DNA from: Treponema sp.
GTDB lineage: Bacteria; Spirochaetota; Spirochaetia; Treponematales; Breznakiellaceae
Reading direction: 5' to 3'
Length of the DNA stretch: 9,467 bases
Assembly (NCBI GenBank): GCA_031254175.1
Contig: JAIRUY010000004.1
Coordinates: 1-9,467 of the forward strand
The first letter of the stretch is position 1, and each line of letters starts with the position of its first letter. The notes beneath the pieces were generated by a model. The model saw only the letters and a list, made by a program, of their open reading frames with translations, was not told where the DNA came from and made no database searches. The position numbers were made by a program, and so were the translations under genes. Shown in pieces: positions 1 through 6,837 of this stretch.

Positions 1-1686
1 TACTTAAATAATCTGCCGTCATCAATGGCGAAAGAAGTAGGCGGCGAAATACCCGCGGCCACAGATGAAAACGCAGAAAGCAAATATGCAATAACAGACG
101 GAGTAAAAATTTATTTTGGCGGCCTGGAATTCAGTCTGGAAGAAAAGAGGGGAAAAGGATTAACGCTGACCGGGGTTAATGGAAGTTCATACGTTAATCC
201 TGAGTATATGGCAGTAAAAGACAATACCGCCCGTTTTTATCTGCCCGGCGGAACTGTATTAATATTTAGTTCAACTAATCCTGCGGGAGGCTCTGAGCTG
301 CTGATCAACGCGGAGTTTGCCGGGGATATTTCTGAAATAACAATACCAATTACGCCGCGCCGTTCTTCGTTGATTCGCTACAACGGGCAGCTTGGTATCA
401 TGTACATTGGTTCCCGTTATTTATTCACAAGCCAGAATCAGGAACTGGAAAACATGGCCGTCACTCTGTCAAGAGAAAGGGCTTTTGTCTCTTACCGATC
501 AAGAGGAAATGAAAGTGAATTTGATCCTGCCAACTTTGTAATCGCACAGTCGCTGAATTATGCCGATTCTGTATCAAGATGGAGGGAAGCAAGTTTTGCC
601 AGATGGAATCAAAACACCGCCGCTGTGCAGAATGAAGACGATATAATCGCTTACTTGTCAGAAACAGTTACGCGGGGAAATTATACAGCGGCAGCAGCGG
701 CAATCTCGCGCGATGTTATTAATACTTCCAGGCACAGTTACAGATCGGCAGGTTTTACGGGAGGTATGTCAAATGCATTCCGTTCATTTACTTCAAGTGA
801 AAATGAAAAACTGGCTCTTGTCACAAGGTTAATAAGGGAAAGATCGCTTGACCTGTTAAAAGAAGAAAATATACTTGATTATCTTTTTACCCGAAGCAAT
901 ACGGCTCTTGCAAATGATATTATAGGGATAATTAACAACACCGGCGCTGAAATGTTATCAATAAACCATTGCCCCGGTCTTTTGGAAATGTATTCAGATA
1001 TAAAACAATGGCGGCCTGCAATACAAAATCCTGTTGAGCCCTTAATTGAACAGATACTTTTGCTTATATCCGAAAACTTAAGCCGTGACAAAGAAAACGA
1101 TCTTGTTTTCGCGTCAAATTCAGAAGGAATGAATTTAGTGTTCAGCGCCAGATTAGGCGCGGCATTAATTAAATGGGCGCAGTCGAATCAAAACGCACAA
1201 TGGGAGGCAATCGGCAAATCTTTGGTTTTGTCAGCTCTTACAAATGCGGGACAGGCAGCCGGAAGACTCCACAATATCCTCAAGCCTGCGGATCATTATC
1301 CAAGAGCAGTATGGCTGACAGATACCGGCATCTGGGCATGGACTGTTTCACCTTCTGTCAGGGCGTCATACATTGAAGGCAACCTGAACATTGCCGCCTC
1401 TTTCCCCGTAAATACGGCACACTATATGATAATTCGGGGAATAAGGCCGTTTATAAAAATACAGATTCACGGCATGGACTGGAGAACAGACAGTCAATTT
1501 GAACGCTACGATTCGTCAGGATGGGTTTATTATCCGCAGGAACAAATTCTGATACTCAAACTTAGACATCGTACAACAGCCGAGAATATACTTGTTTTTT
1601 ACAGAGAAGAACCGCAGCCTGCGGTTCAGGAAGTTGTTGAACCAGAACCAGAGCCGGAGCCTTTTTATCAATGGCCGTATTATTAA
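1..1686 (+). CDS. Unrecognised large protein, 5'-truncated; possible envelope protein
   Basis: The reading frame is open from base 1. The eight codons before the first ATG (base 25) contain no stop, and no Shine-Dalgarno sequence precedes that ATG, so the true start is probably outside the window; 561 residues are visible. I do not recognise a family. The first ~140 residues look beta-rich, with glycine turns and alternating hydrophobic residues. The middle, to about residue 380, looks helical and contains an alanine-rich stretch. The last ~170 residues look beta-rich again, with many Trp and Tyr. The protein ends in an acidic Pro-Glu repeat followed by an aromatic tail (FYQWPYY), a tail style seen in exported spacer regions. 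The downstream TPR lipoprotein gene starts 7 bases after the stop, so the two are probably cotranscribed. An envelope location is inferred from that neighbour and from composition; the N-terminus that would carry a signal peptide is missing. The coding call itself is secure. Confidence 0.85.
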   Translation, partial: YLNNLPSSMAKEVGGEIPAATDENAESKYAITDGVKIYFGGLEFSLEEKRGKGLTLTGVNGSSYVNPEYMAVKDNTARFYLPGGTVLIFSSTNPAGGSELLINAEFAGDISEITIPITPRRSSLIRYNGQLGIMYIGSRYLFTSQNQELENMAVTLSRERAFVSYRSRGNESEFDPANFVIAQSLNYADSVSRWREASFARWNQNTAAVQNEDDIIAYLSETVTRGNYTAAAAAISRDVINTSRHSYRSAGFTGGMSNAFRSFTSSENEKLALVTRLIRERSLDLLKEENILDYLFTRSNTALANDIIGIINNTGAEMLSINHCPGLLEMYSDIKQWRPAIQNPVEPLIEQILLLISENLSRDKENDLVFASNSEGMNLVFSARLGAALIKWAQSNQNAQWEAIGKSLVLSALTNAGQAAGRLHNILKPADHYPRAVWLTDTGIWAWTVSPSVRASYIEGNLNIAASFPVNTAHYMIIRGIRPFIKIQIHGMDWRTDSQFERYDSSGWVYYPQEQILILKLRHRTTAENILVFYREEPQPAVQEVVEPEPEPEPFYQWPYY

Positions 1687-1700
1687 TGAATGAATGAATG
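1685..1700 (+). repeat. AATG x4 tandem repeat at a stop/start junction
   Basis: Four exact copies of AATG begin inside the TAA stop of the upstream gene and run through the start codon of the TPR gene. They place ATG triplets at 1686, 1690, 1694 and 1698; only 1694 is in frame with the long TPR reading frame. The ATG at 1686 overlaps the upstream stop (TAATG), an arrangement suited to ribosome re-initiation. No Shine-Dalgarno sequence is visible here. Because the in-frame ATG keeps its distance to the coding body, gain or loss of one unit would not shift the frame; it would change only the spacing to the upstream stop. Confidence 0.8.
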
Positions 1701-2707
1701 TGATCAAAATATTATTTTTACTGTTGTTATGCGCTTTTTCTGTCAGCTGTAAAGGCAGAGAAGATACGTCAAAACAAATTAAAGAACCGGAAACGACGAT
1801 AAGCAAATCAGAAGCAGAAACAGAAAAAGCACAGGAAAGCGTATCTTCCGCAGGCGAAATTCAGGTTTCATATCAGACTCAGCGTCCTTTGGCAGGCTTG
1901 TCCGCAATAGGCGGCAGGGTAAATACCTTTGAAATAAATCCTGTTAATTATGAAAATCCTGATATTGAAGTTTTAATCCAAATCGGGGCGGACAAGCATC
2001 TCATTTCATTTTTACAGGGCGAAAAATTCTACCGCGAGGGAAACATGGACATGGCTCTCGCTGAATACACGGCCGCAATAAATGAAAATGCTGAATTTAT
2101 CGAAGCCCTAATTTCCAGAGGAAACACATGGCTGCAAAAAAAAGAATACAGCCGTGCCGTTGATGATTTTACACGCTCAATCAGGCTTGACAGCCGCAGA
2201 GCGGAAATTTACAACTACCGTGGTTTTGCCAGAACAGAAAAGGGAGATTTTATTCCCGCAATAGAAGACTTTACGCGTGCTATTGAAATTAACAGAAATT
2301 ATGTTGATGCTCTTGTTAACCGCTCATACGTATATTTGGAGATGAATGCTTATGACAGGACAATTGAAGATTGCAGCCGCATTATAATACTGGAACCGGA
2401 AAACGCCCGCATCTGGAACAGGCGGGGCAGCGCGCATTATCTTAAGGGAGATGATGACAGGGCAATAAGTGACTTTACAGAAGCAATTAGACTCATGGGA
2501 GATTATGCCATCGCCTTGTATAATCGCGGGAATGCCTGGTACAACAAAGGTGAATATGACAAGGCTCTTGCGGACATAAACAGAACCCTTGCGATAAACC
2601 CATCATTTGCGGGGGCTTACACAAGCAGGGGAAATATTCTCAGCAAAATGGGTAACCAGGCAAGCGCTGCCGCAGACTTCGAAACGGCAAAACAGCTAAG
2701 CCGTTAA
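1694..2707 (+). CDS. TPR-repeat lipoprotein
   Basis: This 337-residue protein is a predicted lipoprotein with a protein-protein interaction scaffold. Residues 1-18 form a signal sequence (Lys5, then a Leu/Phe-rich core) ending in SVSC, with Cys19 as the likely lipidated residue. That lipobox is relaxed compared with the enterobacterial consensus, as is usual in spirochaetes. Residues 20-100 are a charged, low-complexity linker. From about residue 101 to the C-terminus there are seven tandem TPRs in an almost perfect 34-residue register (starting near 101, 135, 169, 203, 237, 271 and 305), with recurrent G-x-A/W-x-x-x-G/K-x-Y/F and A-x-x-D-F-T positions. The start at 1694 was chosen because it gives the complete signal peptide. 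It lies 7 bases after the upstream stop with no Shine-Dalgarno sequence, so translation is probably coupled. The TPR family does not reveal the partner; an envelope-assembly or scaffold role is inference. Confidence 0.93.
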   Translation: MNVIKILFLLLLCAFSVSCKGREDTSKQIKEPETTISKSEAETEKAQESVSSAGEIQVSYQTQRPLAGLSAIGGRVNTFEINPVNYENPDIEVLIQIGADKHLISFLQGEKFYREGNMDMALAEYTAAINENAEFIEALISRGNTWLQKKEYSRAVDDFTRSIRLDSRRAEIYNYRGFARTEKGDFIPAIEDFTRAIEINRNYVDALVNRSYVYLEMNAYDRTIEDCSRIIILEPENARIWNRRGSAHYLKGDDDRAISDFTEAIRLMGDYAIALYNRGNAWYNKGEYDKALADINRTLAINPSFAGAYTSRGNILSKMGNQASAAADFETAKQLSR

Positions 2708-2719
2708 ACAGAGAGCCTT

Positions 2720-2745
2720 GAGAACTTCTGTTTCCGGAAGTTCTC
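2720..2745. terminator. Hairpin between convergent genes, possible bidirectional terminator
   Basis: A perfect 9-bp inverted repeat (GAGAACTTC / GAAGTTCTC) with an 8-base loop sits between the TPR gene stop (2707) and the stop of the minus-strand propeller gene (TAG at 2745-2747, whose last base lies in the stem). Position and symmetry fit a shared terminator for two convergent transcripts. There is no strong T-tract directly after the stem on either strand, so it is not a canonical intrinsic terminator; it may instead act with Rho or as an mRNA 3'-end stabiliser. Confidence 0.5.
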
Positions 2746-4526
2746 TACTCAATCATTTGATCCAAACCTTCCCTGAAAAGACCGTCAACCTCATTTCGTA
2801 TCTGGGCTCTTACATAGTTGGGCAAAGAAGTTAAATTTGAAAAATAACGCAATACCCGTATTCCGTCAGGTGCAAGAGGAGGTCCGGAAAAACGGCAAAG
2901 CCTCGCTATTGATGATGATGCGGCCAACACAAGCTGCGGATCCATATTGGGATTATCCGGAGAAATTAAAAAATTATAGGAGTAGAATGACCTTCCTGTC
3001 GGATCCACGCCGATTATGCCAATCGCATCCGCGCAGGCCCTGCGGACTGCAGGCTCGGGGTCTTTGTCAAAAATATTCCAGAGAAAAGGTATTGTTTCTC
3101 TGGAACCAACCTGAGCCAGCAAATTAATGAGCTTGATTCTCTGTTCCGGCCTTACAAGCGGACGCACCATGGAAGCCTGAGGATGACCGATAAAAAAACC
3201 TATCATCTCCATCATATACGCAACATAAGCAGGTTCATTCTTTCCGATTTGACCGCTTCTTATAGCAGCTTCAATTTCTGCGGTTGCTGCTGTTTGATTT
3301 TGTTCATTATAACGGCTGCTGTCCGCTGCCCATGGAGACGGAGGGGGATTGCCCATTCCATAAGTCCCTTCAGGTTCAGGGCCATAATATCTGGATTGGT
3401 GTATTGTGCGCGGTTTCGTATCAATCTTGTATACTCTCAGCATGTTATCTTTTCCGCAGGCATACAGAAGCCCTTCATCGCTGAAAGCAGGAATACCGGA
3501 ACTTTCCGTGCTTAATCTGAAAACAAAACGACGGCGGCCTTCGGCAGTAAATGCACTGACGCCGCGTACGGTTATTGTATAAATACCGCGTTCATCATAA
3601 ATCATTGCCGATTGATTTGCCGCCAGATTTCCGGTTCCTTTTTCTTCAACAGCTTCATGACTGTTCCTTGTCCAAAGAACCTTGCCCTGGGCATTCAGAC
3701 AAAGAGTTCTCCCGTCTCTAAGCGTTACAACAAATTGATCATGGCGGCTTGCAGACGCGGCAGGCGGCGCGGGCAAAGACCTTAGTCCTGTTTTTGAAAG
3801 CCTTGCGCCTCTCTCTGCGCCTTCATTATAAATAATTTTTTCCATCTCTCCGGATTGATACATGAGCACATAACTGTGCTGATTTTCTTCAACAAGAGAA
3901 ACAATCATGGCAGGAAGTTTTTCAAGCCTTATTCGTTCCTCATTGCTGAATTGATCAATCTTCACAAAATCCATATTTTGCAGGACTGCTGCAACACTGC
4001 CCATGTGATCAAGGACAGGAGAAAAAACGATGGAACTGCCCAAGTCCAGCGTCCAAAGCGAATTTCCGGAAGCTGTACGGCAGGTTATCACAGAATCAAC
4101 AGGAATAAAAACTCTGCCGTCCCAGCCGACAACCGGAGAATGAGAAATAGGTTTTCCAAGGTTAAGTTCCCACAATTCACGGCCTACTCTGTTTATTGCC
4201 ATGAAAACACCTTCGCTGCTGCACATGTATGTAGCCGCTTCATAGGAACGGGCGATAAAGGGAACTGCTGTTCCTCTTGCGGCAAAATTCCAAAGAGGGG
4301 TTCCGCTCATATAAAAAGATCTTACACTCCCGCTCTCGCCGACAAGTACAACAGAGCCGGCCTGCAGATGAGGCATTCCCCTGACAGTGTCTCCAATGGC
4401 AGTTTCCCACATGGGAGAAGCGCTTATCTGCATTTGGGATGGATTAACCCTCTGCTGTGCCGCAAGGCAAAACACGGTAAAAAAGAAAACTGCAGTTAAA
4501 AATAACTTCCTGTTTTTTAAATTCAT
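2745..4526 (-). CDS. Secreted PQQ-type beta-propeller protein with C-terminal HEAT-like repeats
   Basis: A predicted exported protein of 593 residues. Residues 1-24 form a signal peptide (Lys/Arg n-region, hydrophobic core, end FCLAA-QQ). Residues ~38-371 show propeller-type repeats of the PQQ/BamB kind: the G-x-x-LW motif recurs as GTPLW (75), GRELWELNLG (115), GNSLWTLDLG (154) and GKVLWTRN (281), separated by G-x-V-hydrophobic strands. A Pro/Gly-rich linker (~381-399) leads to a helical domain (~410-593) with HEAT-like features, such as PEPAVRRACADAIGIIG near 490-506. Such propellers are usually protein-binding scaffolds in the cell envelope; no PQQ cofactor use is implied. The ATG at 4526 has an AAAAGG Shine-Dalgarno sequence seven bases upstream. 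An alternative ATG at 4547 overlaps the upstream stop (ATGA) and would add seven residues before the signal peptide. The gene is probably cotranscribed with the upstream exported-protein gene. A BamB-like function is possible but unproven. Confidence 0.9.
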   Translation of the reverse strand: MNLKNRKLFLTAVFFFTVFCLAAQQRVNPSQMQISASPMWETAIGDTVRGMPHLQAGSVVLVGESGSVRSFYMSGTPLWNFAARGTAVPFIARSYEAATYMCSSEGVFMAINRVGRELWELNLGKPISHSPVVGWDGRVFIPVDSVITCRTASGNSLWTLDLGSSIVFSPVLDHMGSVAAVLQNMDFVKIDQFSNEERIRLEKLPAMIVSLVEENQHSYVLMYQSGEMEKIIYNEGAERGARLSKTGLRSLPAPPAASASRHDQFVVTLRDGRTLCLNAQGKVLWTRNSHEAVEEKGTGNLAANQSAMIYDERGIYTITVRGVSAFTAEGRRRFVFRLSTESSGIPAFSDEGLLYACGKDNMLRVYKIDTKPRTIHQSRYYGPEPEGTYGMGNPPPSPWAADSSRYNEQNQTAATAEIEAAIRSGQIGKNEPAYVAYMMEMIGFFIGHPQASMVRPLVRPEQRIKLINLLAQVGSRETIPFLWNIFDKDPEPAVRRACADAIGIIGVDPTGRSFYSYNFLISPDNPNMDPQLVLAASSSIARLCRFSGPPLAPDGIRVLRYFSNLTSLPNYVRAQIRNEVDGLFREGLDQMIE

Positions 4527-4533
4527 GTTCTTA

Positions 4534-4539
4534 CCTTTT
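4534..4539 (-). promoter_or_regulatory. Shine-Dalgarno that favours the start at 4526
   Basis: On the minus strand AAAAGG lies seven bases before ATG 4526. The alternative ATG at 4547 has only A/T-rich sequence upstream. The site therefore favours the shorter protein, although the four-base overlap of ATG 4547 with the preceding TGA could permit coupled initiation there too. Confidence 0.6.
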
Positions 4540-4543
4540 GTCC

Positions 4544-5374
4544 TCATTGAATTTTATTAAAACTTGTAAAACCCAAAACAGAAGAAGGATAAACGGACGG
4601 CCCATCGTGATTTGTACCGCATGGCAGTAAACCATTTACAATATCAAAAGCGGTTTTCTCACTGTTAAACACAAGACTTAGACCCGGCTGATTAACAGCA
4701 GTCTGTTCGGGCAGGGTTTCTTCAAGAGTCAAATTGACATTAACGATTGCGTCTATTCTTACTGCTTGAGAATTTACAGTTATGTGGCGGTTTGCGAAAC
4801 CTGCGTATGAATAGGCGCCTGCCCCATATCCTTCATATCTGATGGCATTATTTTGCTTGTGTTCCCATGTGTCGTATCTTTCCACTACTACGGTTCTGTC
4901 GGATTTAAATTCAATGATACAGACAACAGGGCCGTCAGGCATGGGCAGGGAGGATCTCCATAACCCAACAAGATAATTCGGAAGAGGAACTCTCTCAACA
5001 GCTTTTGCACAAAATAAAAAAAGTGAAGCCTCGCCGCCCACCGCAATCTGTTCGCTGTATTCGTTCAGTATCTGTCCGGTGCCTGCATTCACTGTCTCTG
5101 CCGACAATATAAAAACAGCGCCCTGTCTGGAAATTGTTCCCCGGATAATATACTCGGCTCCGCCAGAACCCTGCACCACACTTAGAGTTCCCCAAGAGCT
5201 TAACTCAGCTATAATCCTGTTCGTTATATTAACCGTATCCGCAGATGTAACACCGCTGCCGCGGACTTCGAATGGCATCACGCCCACAACAGGAATCCTC
5301 TGCGCAAAAATTGTACCAGAAGCCAAAAATAAAAATGAAAATATCAATATTATTCTTTTTAAAATTAAAACCAT
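4544..5374 (-). CDS. Exported protein with LpoB/TolB-N/CsgG-like N-terminal domain
   Basis: A 276-residue predicted exported protein. Residues 1-24 form a signal peptide (Lys-Arg n-region, Ile/Leu/Phe core) with probable cleavage at IFA-Q. Residues ~28-115 resemble the alpha/beta domain of TolB-N, LpoB and CsgG-type envelope proteins: an opening strand VVGVMPFEVRG, a helix ending in TNRIIAELSSWG, then a YIIRGTISR strand and a long strand with a TGQIL turn. From about residue 137 a second part begins with GLWRS and FKSDRTVVVERYDTWE, which reads like a lipocalin-like or small beta-barrel domain; this part is less certain. A GTG at 5389 would add five residues, but the ATG at 5374 gives the better signal peptide and sits six bases after a -10-like hexamer. 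No Shine-Dalgarno sequence precedes either start. The stop (TGA) overlaps an ATG of the downstream propeller gene, so the two products may act together in the envelope. Exact function is unknown. Confidence 0.87.
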   Translation of the reverse strand: MVLILKRIILIFSFLFLASGTIFAQRIPVVGVMPFEVRGSGVTSADTVNITNRIIAELSSWGTLSVVQGSGGAEYIIRGTISRQGAVFILSAETVNAGTGQILNEYSEQIAVGGEASLFLFCAKAVERVPLPNYLVGLWRSSLPMPDGPVVCIIEFKSDRTVVVERYDTWEHKQNNAIRYEGYGAGAYSYAGFANRHITVNSQAVRIDAIVNVNLTLEETLPEQTAVNQPGLSLVFNSEKTAFDIVNGLLPCGTNHDGPSVYPSSVLGFTSFNKIQ

Positions 5375-5409
5375 GTTAAAATAATACACGATTTATGTTA
5401 TAACAACAA
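5375..5409 (-). promoter_or_regulatory. Candidate sigma-70 promoter giving a leaderless mRNA
   Basis: Read on the minus strand, TTGTTG (5404-5409) is followed by a 17-base spacer and TATTAT (5381-5386, five of six matches to TATAAT). The ATG at 5374 begins six bases after the -10 hexamer, where transcription would be expected to start, which would give an mRNA with no leader. The -35 match is weak (three of six). The site lies in the 36 bases between the DUF1015 stop and this start. Confidence 0.45.
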
Positions 5410-5410
5410 C

Positions 5411-6748
5411 CTAAAATAGTTTTCTGCATTCAAGATAAAACCGCTTTTCACAGGAATGACCCATTGAAAAACTCTTTCTGGGAAGGGGGCCGAGGCGCCC
5501 TACTGTTTCAAAGAGGCCGGATTTTTGAACAGGAGGCAGCAGGATACCAGTTGTCTGTCCTGATGTCCCGTTAATTGCAGACAAACGAAACAATTCTTCC
5601 TTATCATGAATATAGTCGATGGATAATGGTTTGCCGTTTAACAGAGCGTTATCTAAAAGAGGCTGCAAACATGCAGTGGCAATTCCGGAAGCGGAAGTTT
5701 CCAATAAAGCGTAACGGCCTTCTGAAATAACGCCGAAACAGTTGGCAGTAGACGGATTTCCGCACAGCATGGCTAATTCCTTTGAACTATCAACATGAGA
5801 ACAAGAAAAATCAGGCAGCGCAGAAAGTATGGACACAATTTCATCAAACCCAGCATTAAAAACAAGGCGGTGTATTGGTTCAAACTGAATTGCCGGATCG
5901 TATATATTTTCAATTTCTACAAGCGCGTAACGGCAGGGATGAGAATAATCATTTTTATGGATTGTTTTGTATTCTTCCCAAATGCCCTTGGCAGCCGCAA
6001 GAGAGTGATTGCCGTCACCGACAGCAAACAAAAACGGCTGTCCGCCTTCATAACGGCCGGCAGAACGCCGGCAAAGTTCTTCAAGTTTTTCCGTAATAAA
6101 AGACAAGGCGGCAGAAGCTTTTTCATCTTCCGCTCCATCCAGAAACCAGCCGGTTACACTGCCGGATTCCATCACTAACTGCGTATTGTAAAAGTGAGCA
6201 TTCTTTTTTGCCATCTCGGCAACAGCCGGCAGCAAACTGTCTGTGTCATCATCAATAAGCAGCAAAACGTGAGGAAGTTCAAGCGGCGCGCCGCGGCGAA
6301 TATCCATTCTCGGAGGCAGCCTGTCTGACACAGTTCCTTCCGTACAGCGAATCAACGGGCGCGAACCGGTTTTCCATTCGTATTTTTCAAGATCAATCGC
6401 GGCGATTAAACCTCTGCGTTTTTTATGAAACGGAGTATCCCTCTCAAGATAAATAAATCCCTTCCTCGGCTTTTCAAAGACCTCGTCTTTCAGGAAACGA
6501 CTCATGGTTGAATGAATATTTTTTATTCTGTCTGCCGAATCAGCGTCCGACAAAAACACTTCCGGAAAAATTAAATCAAGCGTTGAAGGCGACCCTGAAA
6601 CAGCGGCTTTTGTCCTTTCCCAATAATCCCTGTCCTGGGTAAATTGATCGCAGGCAATCACCGGCCATTTCATACCAACGTTTCGCGGCAGAAGTATTTC
6701 AGGCACCTCAACGCCGAGTGAATTTAATTTTTGACGGCAGTTATTCAT
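5411..6748 (-). CDS. DUF1015 family protein
   Basis: A 445-residue cytoplasmic protein recognised as DUF1015. With the start at 6748 the visible family signatures are ILLPR near the N-terminus, WPVIACDQFTQDRDYWE (~28-44), RCTEGTVSDRLPPR (~134-147), the characteristic AVGDGNHSLAAAK (~242-254) and the C-terminal LPRKSFSMGHSCEKR (~422-436). No signal peptide or membrane segment is present. The biochemical function is not established to my knowledge; I recall homologues lying next to serine-biosynthesis genes in other bacteria, but there is no such neighbour here. The frame can be extended to a TTG at 6817, but ATG 6748 is preferred. The family signature starts just after it, a -10 hexamer lies six bases upstream, and the longer version would read through a palindrome. 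It is divergent from rpoN and is probably the first gene of a minus-strand set; the next gene may also have its own promoter. Confidence 0.92.
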   Translation of the reverse strand: MNNCRQKLNSLGVEVPEILLPRNVGMKWPVIACDQFTQDRDYWERTKAAVSGSPSTLDLIFPEVFLSDADSADRIKNIHSTMSRFLKDEVFEKPRKGFIYLERDTPFHKKRRGLIAAIDLEKYEWKTGSRPLIRCTEGTVSDRLPPRMDIRRGAPLELPHVLLLIDDDTDSLLPAVAEMAKKNAHFYNTQLVMESGSVTGWFLDGAEDEKASAALSFITEKLEELCRRSAGRYEGGQPFLFAVGDGNHSLAAAKGIWEEYKTIHKNDYSHPCRYALVEIENIYDPAIQFEPIHRLVFNAGFDEIVSILSALPDFSCSHVDSSKELAMLCGNPSTANCFGVISEGRYALLETSASGIATACLQPLLDNALLNGKPLSIDYIHDKEELFRLSAINGTSGQTTGILLPPVQKSGLFETVGRLGPLPRKSFSMGHSCEKRFYLECRKLF

Positions 6749-6783
6749 AAAGCTAGTATATCTGAAAGCCGGCAGAGAGTCAG
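6749..6783 (-). promoter_or_regulatory. Candidate sigma-70 promoter of the DUF1015 gene, leaderless
   Basis: On the minus strand CTGACT (6778-6783, four of six matches to TTGACA) is followed by a 17-base spacer and TATACT (6755-6760, five of six matches to TATAAT). ATG 6748 follows six bases later. This is the best promoter-like pair in the window and it predicts a transcript beginning at or next to the A of the ATG. No Shine-Dalgarno sequence is present. Confidence 0.55.
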
Positions 6784-6819
6784 CATTGGTAATATTTGGA
6801 GGTTCCCTAATATCCAATG
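6784..6819. promoter_or_regulatory. Imperfect 36-bp palindrome, candidate operator
   Basis: The outer arms are CATTGG (6784-6789) and CCAATG (6814-6819). Inside them ATATTTGG (6792-6799) pairs with CCTAATAT (6806-6813) at seven of eight positions, leaving a two-base bulge on the left arm and a six-base centre. It touches the -35 of the DUF1015 promoter and lies just upstream of the probable rpoN promoter, a position suited to a repressor or activator controlling both directions. No regulator family is recognised from the sequence. Confidence 0.45.
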
Positions 6820-6831
6820 TCGGTTTAATAT
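6803..6831 (+). promoter_or_regulatory. Weak candidate promoter of rpoN
   Basis: TTCCCT (6803-6808), a 17-base spacer and TAATAT (6826-6831) are followed six bases later by ATG 6838. Matches to consensus are only three and four of six. The overlapping TTTAAT (6824-6829) is a better -10 but has no -35 at suitable distance. The spacing to the ATG resembles the two minus-strand starts, but this is the weakest of the three. Confidence 0.3.
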
Positions 6832-6837
6832 GGAAGC

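Noticed and set aside
1694..1750. Phase variation of the TPR lipoprotein by repeat slippage
   Set aside because: The in-frame ATG is a fixed distance from the coding body for any copy number of two or more, so on/off switching by frameshift is not expected.
3855..4499. A 214-residue open frame on the plus strand opposite the propeller gene
   Set aside because: It is fully antisense to a gene with a signal peptide and clear repeat motifs, has no recognisable domain, is basic and Cys/His-rich as shadow frames often are, and has no Shine-Dalgarno sequence.
6749..6817. A DUF1015 N-terminal extension from TTG 6817
   Set aside because: It has no Shine-Dalgarno sequence, crosses a palindrome and a good promoter, and encodes residues ahead of where the family signature begins.
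6749..6837. A sigma-54 (-24/-12) promoter for autoregulation of rpoN or for DUF1015
   Set aside because: I looked for GG-N10-GC on both strands of the divergent region and found no match with the usual flanking bases.
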